DNA of 64,000 nt from Ashinkailepas kermadecensis (taxonomy: Eukaryota > Arthropoda > Thecostraca > Neolepadidae). Under the pieces are notes generated by a model, which did not search any database, had not been told where the DNA came from, and saw only the letters and a list, made by a program, of their open reading frames with translations. Below are positions 22,079-33,050 of this stretch, piece by piece. Position numbers and translations under genes: made by a program. The stretch's first letter is position 1. Every line of letters starts with the position of its first letter. Location of the stretch: contig JAOTOM010005095.1 of NCBI GenBank assembly GCA_034440615.1, forward strand, positions 313,501-377,500, read 5' to 3'.

Positions 22079-22735
22079 GTTGCGCAGTAGGGTGAGGGGC
22101 ATTGAGGTAGGTGGAGTGGGATTAATGGTAATATGTGTCTCAAATCACGCTTATGGAGGTGGAATTATGTCAATAAGAAGTGTACCTTGCAGTGGATTAA
22201 GTACCTTCTTTCGGTTACGTGAAATTGATGAGATTGGCCATGGGAACACAACGGGGCCAATAGTTGTTCTATAATTAGGTGGATATGTTACTTGGATCCA
22301 AGAATCGTATATTTGAATTATAAGGTGTGCTGTAGGGTGATAGCAATTGGGTGGAATGGAGCGGGTTGACGCTAGTAGATGTCTGTCTTATATTATACTT
22401 ATTAATGGGGAATAATGCTAGTAACAGATGTACTTGGCGGTGTATTCAGAACCGGCCTTCGGGTATGTGATGCTGAAGAGACAGAGGCGGATCCAAGAAT
22501 TTCCATGGGGGACACTTGTCTGGAGGGGCACCACTGCGAAAGAACCCTGAGAGGCGCCTTCAGCTGAAAATTCGTTGAGTGTGTTGGGAGGAGTGCACTC
22601 GAGCCTTCCCGAATAGGCGACTTTTATCGGCAGAAGGGGCGCCACGTTCTATAGGAGCACGCGACCCGTTCCCACTCTGTAGCCGCCCCTGTGAAGAGAT
22701 TGGCCCTGGTAACACAATGGAGTAGAGTTTTTTTT
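22074..22735 (+). repeat. Tandemly duplicated LINE 3' UTR, period about 245 bp
   Basis: TTATAAGTTGCGCAGTAGGG at 22074 recurs as TTATAAGGTGTGCTGTAGGG at about 22319. Later landmarks (TAATAA/TCAATAAG, GTACCTTGC, CCTTC...TTGGCC...GGTAACACAATGG) follow in the same order. Unit 2 is interrupted by the MITE at 22482-22691 and resumes after it. A similar segment follows the fragment ending near 47337, so it belongs to the CR1/L2-like LINE. Confidence 0.65.
22474..22699. mobile_element. hAT-like MITE, 210 bp, with perfect 8-bp target duplication
   Basis: The element body is 22482-22691. The left end CAGAGGCGGATCC and the inverted right end (CAGGGGCGGCTAC on the minus strand) form a short imperfect terminal inverted repeat of the CAGRGGCGG type seen in hAT elements. 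TGAAGAGA flanks it exactly on both sides (22474-22481, 22692-22699), the 8 bp expected for hAT. It has no coding capacity, so it depended on a transposase made elsewhere. The corresponding empty site is visible in the first copy of the duplicated 3' UTR (near 22225-22237). Confidence 0.9.
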
Positions 22736-22956
22736 GCACAACGCAGGATATAACATTGAGCATAGGTTTCAGGCTCATTTTTCTCTTCTATGTTCCCTTT
22801 ATTTGCTTGGCCCGATGAGCCATGTGGCTCATATTAATCGCTAAAACGTTCGTCTCCTATTGCTCGTTAAAACTTTCACTTTATAATTATGACTTTAAAA
22901 TTTAAAAGTATCTAAAGGAAAGCAAAATGAACACGACAGTAACGAAGGCTTGCGTG

Positions 22957-23320
22957 CCCCTCAACATCAGCTACTCTACAACTGCCGTCCCTCAACACCA
23001 GCTACTCTACAACTACCGTCCCTCAACACAGCTTCCCGACAACTGTCGTCCCTCAATACAGCTACTCTACAACTATCGTCCCTCAACATAGCTAGCCTAC
23101 AACTGCCGTCCCTCAATGCATCTAGTCTACAACTGCCGTCCCTCAATACAGCTTCCCTACAACTGTTGTCCCTCAATGCAGTAACTCTACAACTGCCGTC
23201 CCTCAACACAGCTACTCTACAACTGCCGTCCCTCAATACAGCTACTCTACAACTGCCGTCCCTCAACACAGCTACTCTACAACTGCCGTCCCTCAACACA
23301 GCTACTCTACAACTGCCGCC
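22957..23320. repeat. 30-bp tandem repeat, about 12 copies
   Basis: CTACTCTACAACTGCCGTCC plus CTCAACACAG-type units repeat every 30 bp with few substitutions. The unit is divisible by three, so the long open frames on both strands are artefacts. Confidence 0.95.
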
Positions 23321-24000
23321 AGTGTAGCAGTAGCAATGCCGTTGTCCAGAGTGGTGAGTGTTGCACCGCAGTGTGAGGAGACGCCGTCGCCACGCCTGTG
23401 TAGCAGTAGCCGTGAGCAGTGCAGCAGTAGCAGTAGCAATCAATGCGGGGGCACTTGGTGTGCCGGCCGGGGTATGGCGGTGCGGCCGACCGGTGCCGCG
23501 TGTCTCCATTGTTGGCCGAGGGCGTCGTTACAGTGGCGTCACGGTGGCCGTCACGGTGACCGTCACGCCTGCGCGGCCGTCTCACTTTCCCGATACCGCC
23601 TGCGGCGCCGGCGCGTGCGCTGCGATGGGCGAATGCCAGCTATCGTGGCGCGGGTGGGTCTTTCCCTGTGGGAAGCGGCGCCGGTTCGGTGACCGGGTTC
23701 GGTTTCCCAGGGGGCGGCGGGGTGGGTCCCGGTCAGGACCGGACTCGGTTTCACAGGAGGCGGCGGGGTGGGTCCCGGCTTGGACCGGGCTCGGTGCGGA
23801 GCGCAGTGCCGGCCGTGCCGATGCCATCTCGTGCTAGTCTCCGGCCGTGCGCTGCATCTGGGATATGGAGCCTCCTCGGCCGACATTCCCTTGCCCGTGG
23901 ATGTTCCCAGTAACCTCGCCGGATGGGTTACTGGGAACGGAGCACGTGCCGGTGGGGTCGGATGGCCGCTGCACCGACATACGCCAGCGGTTTCAGTGAT
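23321..24000. other. CpG-rich island with a 50-bp duplication; no gene assigned
   Basis: GC-rich, CpG-dense sequence open in several frames on both strands. 23700-23800 contains a tandem duplication of about 50 bp (GGCGGCGGGGTGGGTCCCGG repeated). A perfect 12-bp inverted repeat, GTTCCCAGTAAC, occurs at 23903-23914 and 23927-23938 with a 12-nt loop. It could be the promoter island of a gene whose exons were not recognised. Confidence 0.4.
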
Positions 24001-24629
24001 TCGTAAGTTTTCTGTGAAAACCTGATGACGACTGAGACTTGTTCTCTGAGGCGAGTTTCATCGAACAATTCCCTCAACTGACGGTATTTTTCCAATTTTA
24101 CTCCATTTGGTTTCATAAAGTCAGTCGAAAAAATGCAATTCTCCGTCACGAAAAAAGCTCCGCATATTCAACGCACCGAACTGATGTTGTGTTTGTTTCA
24201 TAAGCCTCAAATGCTGCGAAAACTGAGAGCATAGCGCGTCACCAAGTGTCGAAAAGTCTGAAAAATACCACAGGAAAATCAACACAGCGGCAGCATTTTG
24301 TTGTGTAGTGAACACGGGGTTGCAAGCCGAACAGCATTGCATTTGGGTAGTTGACTCTCAGTCCAATAGTATTTCATAGCATGGTTTGGTTTTTGCTGAA
24401 CGAGGACCACTGGTAGTTGCAGTTGATTATTAACATGGATGGAAGACCCCGATGGCGTTCAAGAGTGTTCCGCTGGCGAAAGAACATGCTGTGGACTGGC
24501 TCATTCAGGTTGGTAGGTACCCAGGACCAATGCCCTTGAGTCAATCACAGTCAAAGTCGTGTAGAAAATTGTGTTTGTATGCCATTCTTTGTAGTCAATA
24601 CTCATAGGTCCCAATACAAATATCGGCAA
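24001..24629. other. No gene seen
   Basis: AT-balanced sequence with frequent stops. No repeat or coding signal was recognised. Confidence 0.4.
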
Positions 24630-25420
24630 CATTGGTGTGACAGACACACATACAGACACAGACTTATATTGTGGTAATCCACAATGGCCTTGTGGCTATT
24701 ACAACCTTGTGTTAATAAAATAAAACAGCAAAGCAGCAAAGGTCAAAATCACAGAACAGTTAAACCGGTGATCATACATGTCATAATATTTTTTTTTTAA
24801 TACAGCAGGGCGAGCAGCAAATCAGTCTGACACGGGCGGCACGTTAGACAGGTGCCGCCGTAGGTGGAGACCGAAGATCGGCACAGGAAGCCGCATCAGC
24901 TCAGGTGGCAACGAGTTGTACATAAGTGGTGGTCTGGAGCTAAATCGCCTCTTCCCCATCTCAGTGCGGGACCGGGGAACATACAAGTGATAGTCCTGGC
25001 GGGTGGTTCGGTCACGAATATCCTCCACGGTGGTGAGATCATGAGCCAGTGACTTTGGCTCACCATGACGGCGCACCTTGTGCGTGAGGCACAGGGTGTG
25101 GTATCTGGCTAAGTTTTCCGCACTGAGCCAGCCCAGTCTCCTGAGCAGATCAGAAACATGGTCAAACTTTTTGCGGCCGAAAATTAGTTTTGTCGAGTAG
25201 TTCATGATTAAAAAAAGCGAAATAGGTTCTTTTTTGTTCCGTTACCGTACACACAAATACAGTAGCGGATCTGCGAAAAGACCAGGGCATTGACCACCAT
25301 TAAGATTACAGCAGGTGAAAGGTGCCCCCTCAGATGCGATAGACCGCCCAGAACTCCAAAACAACGCCGAGTCACAACCAAAGTCGCTAGTCCCAAGCGT
25401 CACCCACCCAGTCGCTAGTT
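24630..25420 (-). pseudogene. LINE 3' fragment (reverse transcriptase C-terminus and 3' UTR)
   Basis: The minus strand reads RRCFGVLGGLSHLRGHL, NALVFSQIRYCICVYGNGTKKNL and, after a small shift at 25205, NYSTKLIFGRKKFDHVSDLL, LPPELMRLPVP and so on to a stop at 24822. This is the C-terminal part of a reverse transcriptase of a family distinct from the others here. Its 3' UTR carries a perfect hairpin TTGTGG-TAAT-CCACAA at 24669-24684 and a TG/TCTG-rich tail at about 24637-24660. The copy is 5'-truncated and frameshifted. Confidence 0.8.
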
Positions 25421-25622
25421 GCTTTGGATTTCGGCTTCCTCTCGGCCACCAGGCGTGAGAAAGTGGCGACGCTATGGGACCTCTGCAGTTGAATGCATCA
25501 TTAGGAACCTAGGGTTGGACTTTAAATGACGTGAAGGTAAATTAAATGCGTTCTAATAAAAGGTTCTTTGATCCGTTTTCATCTTCCCAGATGCGCCCAA
25601 GAGATAATCGTCCTGGAATGGC

Positions 25623-25623
<1 letters not shown>

Positions 25624-25692
<69 letters not shown>

Positions 25693-25709
25693 CATATATA
25701 TATATCCAT
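25624..25709. repeat. (TA)n microsatellite
   Basis: About 85 bp of near-perfect TA repeats, with a few TATG/TACA variants at the right end. Confidence 0.97.
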
Positions 25710-26545
25710 TGAATCCTCTTAGTCTTCCTGGAGGGTCGGTTGTTTCTGCCCTTCTATGATGGATCAGTTGTTCATATTCTATGGTTCATTCTGGTCATAA
25801 CGCATCCACAAAATAGCGGATTCGAAACAAAATTCTCGAGACTTTTGTTGATCGATAAATCGAGACTTCCAAATGATGGCACATTTCGTGGCTAAGCATT
25901 GTTTTACAACTATTCACATATACATTGATGCTCAAATTGAAAAGCTGTTCTTTAATTGGGTATTTCTAAATTATCGCTCCAGCGAGTTTAAAACGAAATT
26001 GTGGATGCTCCAGTGCCAGTTTTGTCACTGCTCCTTTTGTCTTGGCGGCTGGATCAAGAACTTACATTTAACTTTTGTCTATATACCAGTATTGGGAAAT
26101 GCGTATCCTACAAGCTGCTGTGCCTGCTTGAAAGCAGGCATTCTCTGGAGCTGTGACGATGTTTTTGCGAACTTGATATCGTATTGATGCTGATGCAAAT
26201 TACATGCCTTGGCATTCGGCGTGCTACTTGAATGTCCGAAGTTATCTCATGCCTGGACGCCGACGAATGCAAACTCGGACCAAGACAGGCACGACGCTTG
26301 AATCTTGATCCGACCTCGGTGGCAAAACAAAGGTGTAAACACCGTGTCGCATTACACTTTGATCGGTCTTGGGTATGCTGTTGAGAGCACCGCCAAGCAC
26401 GGGTAGCATCGCAGACGTTTCTCCTGTGTGCAATTGGCGCAAGAAAATAGCTTGTCAATCTATGGTGCACGTGTGTATTCCACGTGAATATTCCGCATTG
26501 GTGTACTGGGTCGCAATGCTATTAGGTCAGTCGTTCCGACTATCA
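25710..26545. other. No gene seen
   Basis: Unremarkable mixed sequence. An open frame of 104 codons at 25873-26187 (+) shows no recognisable domain or flanking splice consensus and is not called. Confidence 0.35.
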
Positions 26546-26676
26546 TAGACCGGATGTCGTACAGGTAGCGAGCGAGTATAGACCGGGTGTCATACAGGTA
26601 GCGAGCGATTATAGACCGTTTGTCATACAGGTAGCGAGCGATTCTAGACCGGGTGCCATACAGGTAGCTCACGAGG
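26546..26676. repeat. 33-bp tandem repeat, 4 copies
   Basis: TAGACCGGGTGTCATACAGG-type units begin at 26546, 26579, 26612 and 26645. The 33-bp period keeps a minus-strand frame open as an 11-residue repeat (RYLYDTRSIIA), embedded in an otherwise unrecognisable 185-codon frame. Confidence 0.9.
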
Positions 26677-27335
26677 TTCGGTGTGGATGCTCTCGCTGGC
26701 AGCCCGCTGTGAGTGCGCCGGTCCGGACTGCGGAGCGGTGATAGCGATGGCACGGCCAGCGATGAACGATTGAGCTCACGCATTCCAGCCTGACATAAGC
26801 AAGTTACTGGTGGTGCTACAAGCACCCCATTATATATGGGTACTTTTAGTGATAGAGAGGCGACCGTGTTCCAGACGCCCCCACCCCTCCCCAGCCTTAT
26901 TTCTAAGCAGAGCGATGCGGTAACGAATTTGATCCAAATTGTGTAGACTACTCCGGTTCGGAGTTGCATCTCGGTTGGAGGTGGTAGAGTTGGAGAGTCA
27001 GTAGCTTCGTAGTTCACGCGTTTCCCTTCGGATATAAGGGCTTTGAGATGGAATTCTCACAATACAAAAGTGAAATCTCACAATCTGCTGAACTTCCGAC
27101 CGCGTGCGGCCAATAATCAACAGGTATGAGATACGGACGCTGTTATATGAGGTGAGCAGTTCAACGCGTCCTGAAACAACCCCAGGCTGCCATTCTGTAA
27201 CCTAAGATTGGCATTCTGCCTGGGGCACCCGATCTGTTGCTTATGCAGTACCTGGTCGATGTGAGATGGTTCATGTACATCGTAGGCATGTTGAAATCTC
27301 TTGAATTCCTTTCGAAATAACACCGTTTTACTCAC

Positions 27336-27501
27336 CTTATATTGGGCGTGAATAATTCGATCTAGTTTAAGAAACGGCTCTCCCCCATCTTGAAGACCAT
27401 TATCATGGAATTTCCGGTTGCTGATATCAAGGACGTAGAAGGATCTGGACACGTTTGTGGGAAGACCAGCCAGCCACCACGCCCATTCCTTGCGTGCGAC
27501 C
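27336..27501 (-). CDS. Candidate internal exon of an unidentified gene
   Basis: A 166-nt block on the minus strand is bounded by an acceptor (TTTAATCATAG before 27501) and a perfect donor (CAATATAAG|GTGAGT after 27336). Between them, after one leftover base, are 55 open codons beginning VARKEWAWWLAGLPTNVSRS and ending PFLKLDRIIHAQYK. Amino-acid composition is protein-like and not repeat-derived. I do not recognise the family. The first 20 residues are rich in Trp and aliphatics and the rest is hydrophilic. No neighbouring exon of the same gene was identified, so this may be part of a long-intron gene or a chance match. Confidence 0.35.
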
Positions 27502-27539
27502 CTATGATTAAATATCACGAAAAGTAGCGCTGTGCTTTA

Positions 27540-28339
27540 GGGTTTATCATGGGCATTACAGTCCGTCAATTATGACCAAATGCTATGGTTCCCAAAAAGT
27601 TGAGGTAATGGTCTACCCTGGGCATTCTGTACTGACTGATGACTGCTCTATCTATGACTAATGACATTAAGAAGTTACACTGTAAATTTGATTAGTTAGT
27701 CATTAATATCGAGAACTTCAACTTGCATAGCGAAGAGGCTTCATGTATAATCGACAGTGGACGAGGCGGAGTTCGATACATCACTACCATTGCGAGAGCT
27801 AAGGACGCTACAGACACGAAACTTTCAGTATAGATGGCGATGATGGGATTTCAGTATGGGTGAAGATAAGGTTTGGTCGCAGAAGTGGCGTTAAAAGAAG
27901 TTTTAACCCTGTTCTTATGTGATTATTTATGTGCTATTTACAATGCGGGGAGAGGGGGGATGCGATCCCCCTTCCCGCATGGGCTGGCGTTCTACCACCA
28001 ATTTGTTTACGCAGAAGGGTGGGGGGGGGGGGGGGTATGGGGCCAAAACGTTTCCGTAAAATTAAGGTATTTCTTGTTTCCCTGCTGTGACAAGAATGTG
28101 TATTCGACTTTTCTGTGAGTGGTGTAGTTCGATGACTCATGAGTGGCACTTTTCATTTCAAGTAATATATTCGATTCTTTTAAATAACGGTGCGTTGAGA
28201 TGCAAAAAGTGAGAAAACATTGTTCGAATGAACACATTTGAAGATAACAATGCAATGCTATTCCGGCTTTATCGACTTTCTTGGGTGGCAAAACAAGAAA
28301 AGCGTAATTTCGTGCGTCTTCATAGGCGTTCCCAACGAT
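27540..28339. other. No gene seen; 16-base G-run at 28021
   Basis: AT-rich sequence interrupted by GGGTGGGGGGGGGGGGGG near 28018-28035. Nothing else was recognised. Confidence 0.4.
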
Positions 28340-28440
28340 GGGGGTCAATTGAGGAGAGTTGTATGGCTCCACCATGTATATTGATGGGGGAGAAGCGTCA
28401 ATTGAGGAGAGTTGTATGGCTCCACCATGTATATTGATTC
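28340..28440. repeat. 51-bp tandem duplication
   Basis: GTCAATTGAGGAGAGTTGTA through ATGTATATTGAT is present twice (from about 28346 and 28397), followed by short CTCTATAT repeats. Confidence 0.85.
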
Positions 28441-28783
28441 TCTCTATATCTCTCTATATTGATTTTCAATCTAAACAAGCACACTTTCCAACGTGTTCCA
28501 AGCGTTTCACGTACCAGACACTTCCCATAGGCGGTAATTTTGTTGCTAAAATAGGAATCTTGAGATTGGATATAGTCGCTCTTTCATGCTACCAATGTCC
28601 ACCTCTGCCATAGAACGCAAAAAGCAATGCTCTGTTGACCAGGAATGCTGATATGATTTCTTTTCACTAACAATTGTGTCATCATTTTATGTCATCTGTC
28701 ATCAAATACGTCAAAGCATTTCATCAGCTATGCAGCAGCCAAAAACGTAGTATCTAAGCGCATGTAAAATAAAATTGGTAAGA

Positions 28784-29140
28784 CATAGACCGAAGGAAAA
28801 CGGATGAATACCTGGGGTTGTTTGTGGACAAAGATCTGACATATTCAGCACATATGCGATCTGTATTAAATACCACCAGTAAATGTTGGTATTATTTCTA
28901 TGGCTATATATTTCGTAGTGCAAAACTTTGACTACACTTGTATACTGCACTAGTATCCCCATATCTAAGCCACTGCTCTTCTATCTGGGGTGCACGTGTA
29001 TGCTGCACTAGTACTCCTGTATCTAACTACTGTTCTTTTATATGGGATGCGCACCTGTATATTGCACTAGTACGAAGGGCCTCCTCTAAGGAATTTTCAC
29101 GAGGTGGGATTTCTTGCCCATACCTAATCAGTATAATATG
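28784..29140 (+). pseudogene. LINE reverse transcriptase fragment with internal triplication
   Basis: The stretch YLGLFVDKDLTYSAHMRSV at about 28812-28865 is the conserved region after the catalytic box of non-LTR reverse transcriptases. The next conserved segment, LYTALVSPYLSHCSSIWGA, appears first at 28938 and then twice more in decayed form (29005 and 29057), each beginning with TATACTGCACTAGTA-like DNA. A related fragment lies at 32915-33050. Frame breaks make it a pseudogene. Confidence 0.7.
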
Positions 29141-29789
29141 ACGTCACCGCCGGATCCAGCCCACCTGTTTGGGGAGGCCAACAACTTTCGGCGTGGACCC
29201 AGCCCTATCCCCCCGCAGTGGCGTAACTAGGGTTTGCGTCATGAAAGGGGGTAATGAGATTTGGAGGGTGCTAAACTTACCACTATTTTTTATTTAGAGA
29301 CACCGGATTTTAACCACAATTTGTCGAAATGGCCTTTTTAATGTAAAAAATTATTAATGACTGAATGAACGAATGATGAATGATGAATGATAAAATGAAC
29401 TTAATTGTCCTGTGGAGGGGGCACAATCTATCGCCATCGCTGTTTAGTCACAAGATTTCAACCCTAACTCCCCAACCCTGTTCGATCGATTTTACTTTTG
29501 GTATCCCTTGATAAGTCACCTCAGGCTGTTGAAGTTGCACCTGTGCAAATCACTTCAAAATGCAAAACTTTCCAATTTCAGGCATTCCAGTTCATAACGC
29601 CCGATCGCCACCGCGCCAACGTTCGTGCACGTGCCTTGCGCATTCTGCGCATTCGACACACCTCGTGCGAGTCCCCGGTTTTGCTAGGCTTCCTACGATT
29701 TGCTAATTGCTACCACATGATAGTCTTGCGCCATATTTGACGTGATGGAATGCTTCGTATAGGGGATCGCCGGGAAAATTCTAGCAATT
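29141..29789. other. No gene; one transposon-end motif at 29217
   Basis: CAGTGGCGTAACTAGGGTTTG at 29216-29236 resembles the terminal motif of many invertebrate DNA transposons, but no matching opposite end or target duplication was found. The rest is AT-rich. Confidence 0.35.
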
Positions 29790-32440
29790 CAATTCGATGT
29801 TTAGTTCACTTCTTGCTCCATTTTCTGGTCGGTAAAAATCCGGATACCCGCTGAGCTTTGATGCACATCATCTCTTCGGTTAAACATGCTCCCAGATTGG
29901 CTACCAAACCGAGGCCCTGGCTCGGTGTTCTTTTTTCATCCGTTGTGTTTTTTTTTCGGCTACGGGTGTGTTTTAGGGCGCCAGTCATTTTCTGTTAGGG
30001 GCCCGACATATTTTTAAGACACCGGCTCTCGTTATGGTTGTGTTGCTTTTTCGTGCACCGATGAATCTTGTTAGGCACCGGCGCGTTTCCAAACACCCCG
30101 ATGTGTTTATTTAGTGCCCGACCTTTTTGTTCTTTTCAGGTCCGTAACGCTTTTGCGAGCCCAGCCTGTTTTTGAAGCACTCATGCGGTTTCATTGCCCC
30201 AGTGTGCTTTGAGGGCCTCCGGTGTGTGTTTTTTTTAGAGCTCCCAGTGTGTTTATTTAGGGATGCAACGCATGTTTGAAGGCCCTGCGAGAGTACTGCC
30301 GTTTGTGAGACTCGGTGCGCTTTGAGGGACCGGTGCCTTTTCGGCCTCCCGTTGTGCTCTTAGGGTCCTGCCGTGTTTATTTGGAGCTCCTGACGCACAT
30401 TTGTTGGACTTCAACACGACTTTGGGGGTTCCGTTGCGACTTTTCGGGCCCAGGCGCGTGGTTCTGGGGATCCGATGCCAGTGTTCTGCGCTCGACGCGA
30501 TTTTTCGGGACCTCTTCTGATTTTTCTAACGTCTGAATCTCTGCCTGAATTTTGTTTACCCCCGGCGCGATAGTTTTGCGTTCTGCCGCGATTTTTTCAA
30601 GCTCCAGTGCATTTTTTTTCGGGGCCGTACCCGATTCTTGAAGGCATCTGGTGCTATGTTTGGGGATCCAGATCGAATTTTTTGGCTCAGACATCTATTT
30701 TGTTGGAATCACTCCTTATTTTGGAAGGCTCCGGCTTGATCTTTGTCCGGTCCCGATGCGACTTTTCGGGCCACGCTGTGCGTATCTGGGCCCTCGACGC
30801 CAATTTTTGGGAGCTCCGACGGAGACCATCCCACTCGCGATGGAGGAGGTGGGGGCGTTTTCCCCTTTGGCACGCCACTGCGGCTGCTCATCGAGTTTGT
30901 TGCGCAGCCGATGGCACACTTCAGAGTAGAAATACCCTTCGGAGGATTTCCTTCCGGAGGACACGGGACCTGGTCTTGATTTTCCGGTGCTCGGGTTGAT
31001 TCGATCAAGTCAAAGTGTGACTTTTGGGGTAGAGTTCTATTTTTTTTCAAGGCCCCTGTGCGATATTTTTGGACACCGGTACGATTCTTCAGGCTTCAGG
31101 TGCGATTTTTTTCGGCGGCTCGGCAAGTTTCTTTCCCGGGGCCCAACGTTTTTTTTTTGGGGGGGCGCCAATGACGCGAGTTGTGAGACCGCAGAGTGTA
31201 TTCCGGGTAACAATTGATTTGTGTGGGTAAGCTGCGACCTTTGGGGCTCCTGTGCGGCCTTTTAGCCCCAAGTGTGATTTTGAAAGGCTGCGGCGCGACT
31301 TTTTTTGGGTCCCAGTGCGATTTTTTGCCCCGGCGTCATTTGTTTCGATCCCTAGTGCGAGGTTTAGCGGCCCGACATGTTTTTGAGGACCCAACACGTT
31401 TTGGGGGCTTTTGGCGCGATTGTTGGGGACACAGAGTGATTTTTCATGTCCTTGTTGTGTTTTCGTTTCCCCGGCTTCATTTGTTTGGGGTCTTGATGAG
31501 ACTTCTGGGCCCTGGTGCGACCAGTCGAGCCCATTGTGTAATTTTCAGTGGCCCAGGCGCGAATTTTTTAGGCCTCCAACGAAATATCCCGTGGCCCGAC
31601 TTATCTTTCTGCATTTCTAGCGCGATTTTCAAGGACACCGACAGAGCTTTTCTTTGTTTCAGCGTTATTTTCAGGTGCCCAGGCGCGAACTTTTGAGGCC
31701 ACCAGCGTGATTTTCAGGTACCCCGGTCTAACTTGTGGAGGTCAAGCGCGACGTTTAGAGGCCCTGCCCGACATTTTGGGCCCCAACGTGATTCCCAGGG
31801 GCCCAGTCAGTCTTTTTGGCCTCCCAGCGCCATTTCAAGGGCCCCGGCGATACTTTTTGGCCCCAACGTGATTTCCAGGGGCCACGGCCCATCCTTTTGA
31901 TGCATACAGCGTGGTTTCAAGGGGACCCGGCCTGATCTTTTGCGGTCTACAGCGTGACTTTCAGTGGCACCAACACGACTTTTTGGGCCCCTAACAACAT
32001 TTTCAGAGGCCCGGCCAGACTTTTTAGATTCTGAGCGCTATTTCGTGGGCGCCGGCCGGACCTTTTGAGGCCCCAGCATAATTTTAAGGGTCCCTGCGAT
32101 ACTTTTTAGGCCCCCGGTCCAACATTTTGGAGCCCAAAGTGTCATTCCTAGAGGTCACTAAACGATTTTGTTGGGCCTCGTGTGATTTTCAGGGGCCTCA
32201 ATGCGATTTTGTGCCCGGCGACATTTACAGGGGCCGCTGCGCAAATTTTTGGTGTCCTCAATATGCTTTTCAGGTGCCCCGGTGTGAATTTTGGGGTTCC
32301 AGCGGAATTTTTAGGGAGTCAGGCGCAATTTTTTCCAAACCACAGTGCTGTTCTTGAGGCCCCACAACCTATCAAGGGGTTGGGGCAACTGCCCTCTTTG
32401 CCTGTGGGAAGGGGGTGGTGTTGCCTGGGGGAGGAAACCC
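29790..32440. mobile_element. Long dispersed element of degenerate 42-bp repeats, copy 2
   Basis: It shares with 5180-8100 the left end (AATTCAATTCGATG, ATCCGGATA, GAGCTTTGATGCAC, CTCCCAGATT in order), the middle segment (GCCACTGCGGCTGCTC, CAGCCGATGGCAC, TTTTCCGGTGCTCGGGT near 30870-31000) and the same run of 21-bp T-rich/GC-rich half units (best at 31650-32340). Divergence between copies is high, so the duplication is old. No transposase frame is visible. Open frames across it come from the repeat. Confidence 0.65.
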
Positions 32441-32882
32441 GATCAACATTCCACCACGTGATGCACCTGGTCGTTTTACAAAGGCATCGAGCTTCGTTTG
32501 TTTCTTAAGTTTAACAACATCGAAGAAAAGAGCACAACAAAAATATATAGCTCCAGTCACATGTCATTCGGCCTGGCTCGCGTCACCCCGCTCTTCTGTG
32601 GTTTGCGTTAAATGTCTAGGTCATGTTTTTGTAATACCAGCGTGAATAGACCCAATTACTGGCTTTGTAGCATGCATTTTTTTGGCAGAGGCATTTCACA
32701 TTTGGGCCTTCCTCGTTGCTTTGACCTCAGGATAAGTGCTGCAAACTTACTACCATTTTTCTTCTTGATAAAAACGCACCGTTCCAAGAAAAAAAAACAC
32801 TTCTGCTACCGGAACTATACGAAGGTTTTTTCGTTGCTTTCTCCATTGAATCTCCCTTTGACTAGGTGGGATTTTTCACTTC
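32441..32882. other. No gene seen
   Basis: Unremarkable AT-rich sequence to the right of the long repeat element, with an A-run at 32790. Confidence 0.4.
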
Positions 32883-32908
32883 ACTAGGTGGGACGCATCC
32901 CACCTAGT
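32883..32908. repeat. Perfect 11-bp inverted repeat
   Basis: ACTAGGTGGGA and its exact complement TCCCACCTAGT are separated by 4 bases. The same ACTAGGTGGGA also stands alone 24 bp to the left, which suggests a small inverted duplication. Confidence 0.8.
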
Positions 32909-32914
32909 TAACAT

Positions 32915-33050
32915 GTTAGAGGAGGCCCAGCTAGTACTCCCATATCTAAGTACTGTTCTTTTATCTGGGATACACCTGTATACTGCACTAGTACTCCCAT
33001 ATCTAAGCTAATACTCTTTTATTGGGGTACCAGCTACCAGAGCCAAGCAA
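32915..33050 (+). pseudogene. Small LINE reverse transcriptase fragment, tandem
   Basis: Two units of CTAGTACTCCCATATCTAAG plus TACTCTTTTATYTGGG, homologous to the triplicated LYTALVSPYLSHCSSIWG segment at 28938-29080. The fragment is frameshifted. Confidence 0.6.

Noticed and set aside
26460..27017. 185-codon minus-strand frame
   Set aside because: Its C-terminal part is the 33-bp tandem repeat and its N-terminal part shows no domain or splice context.
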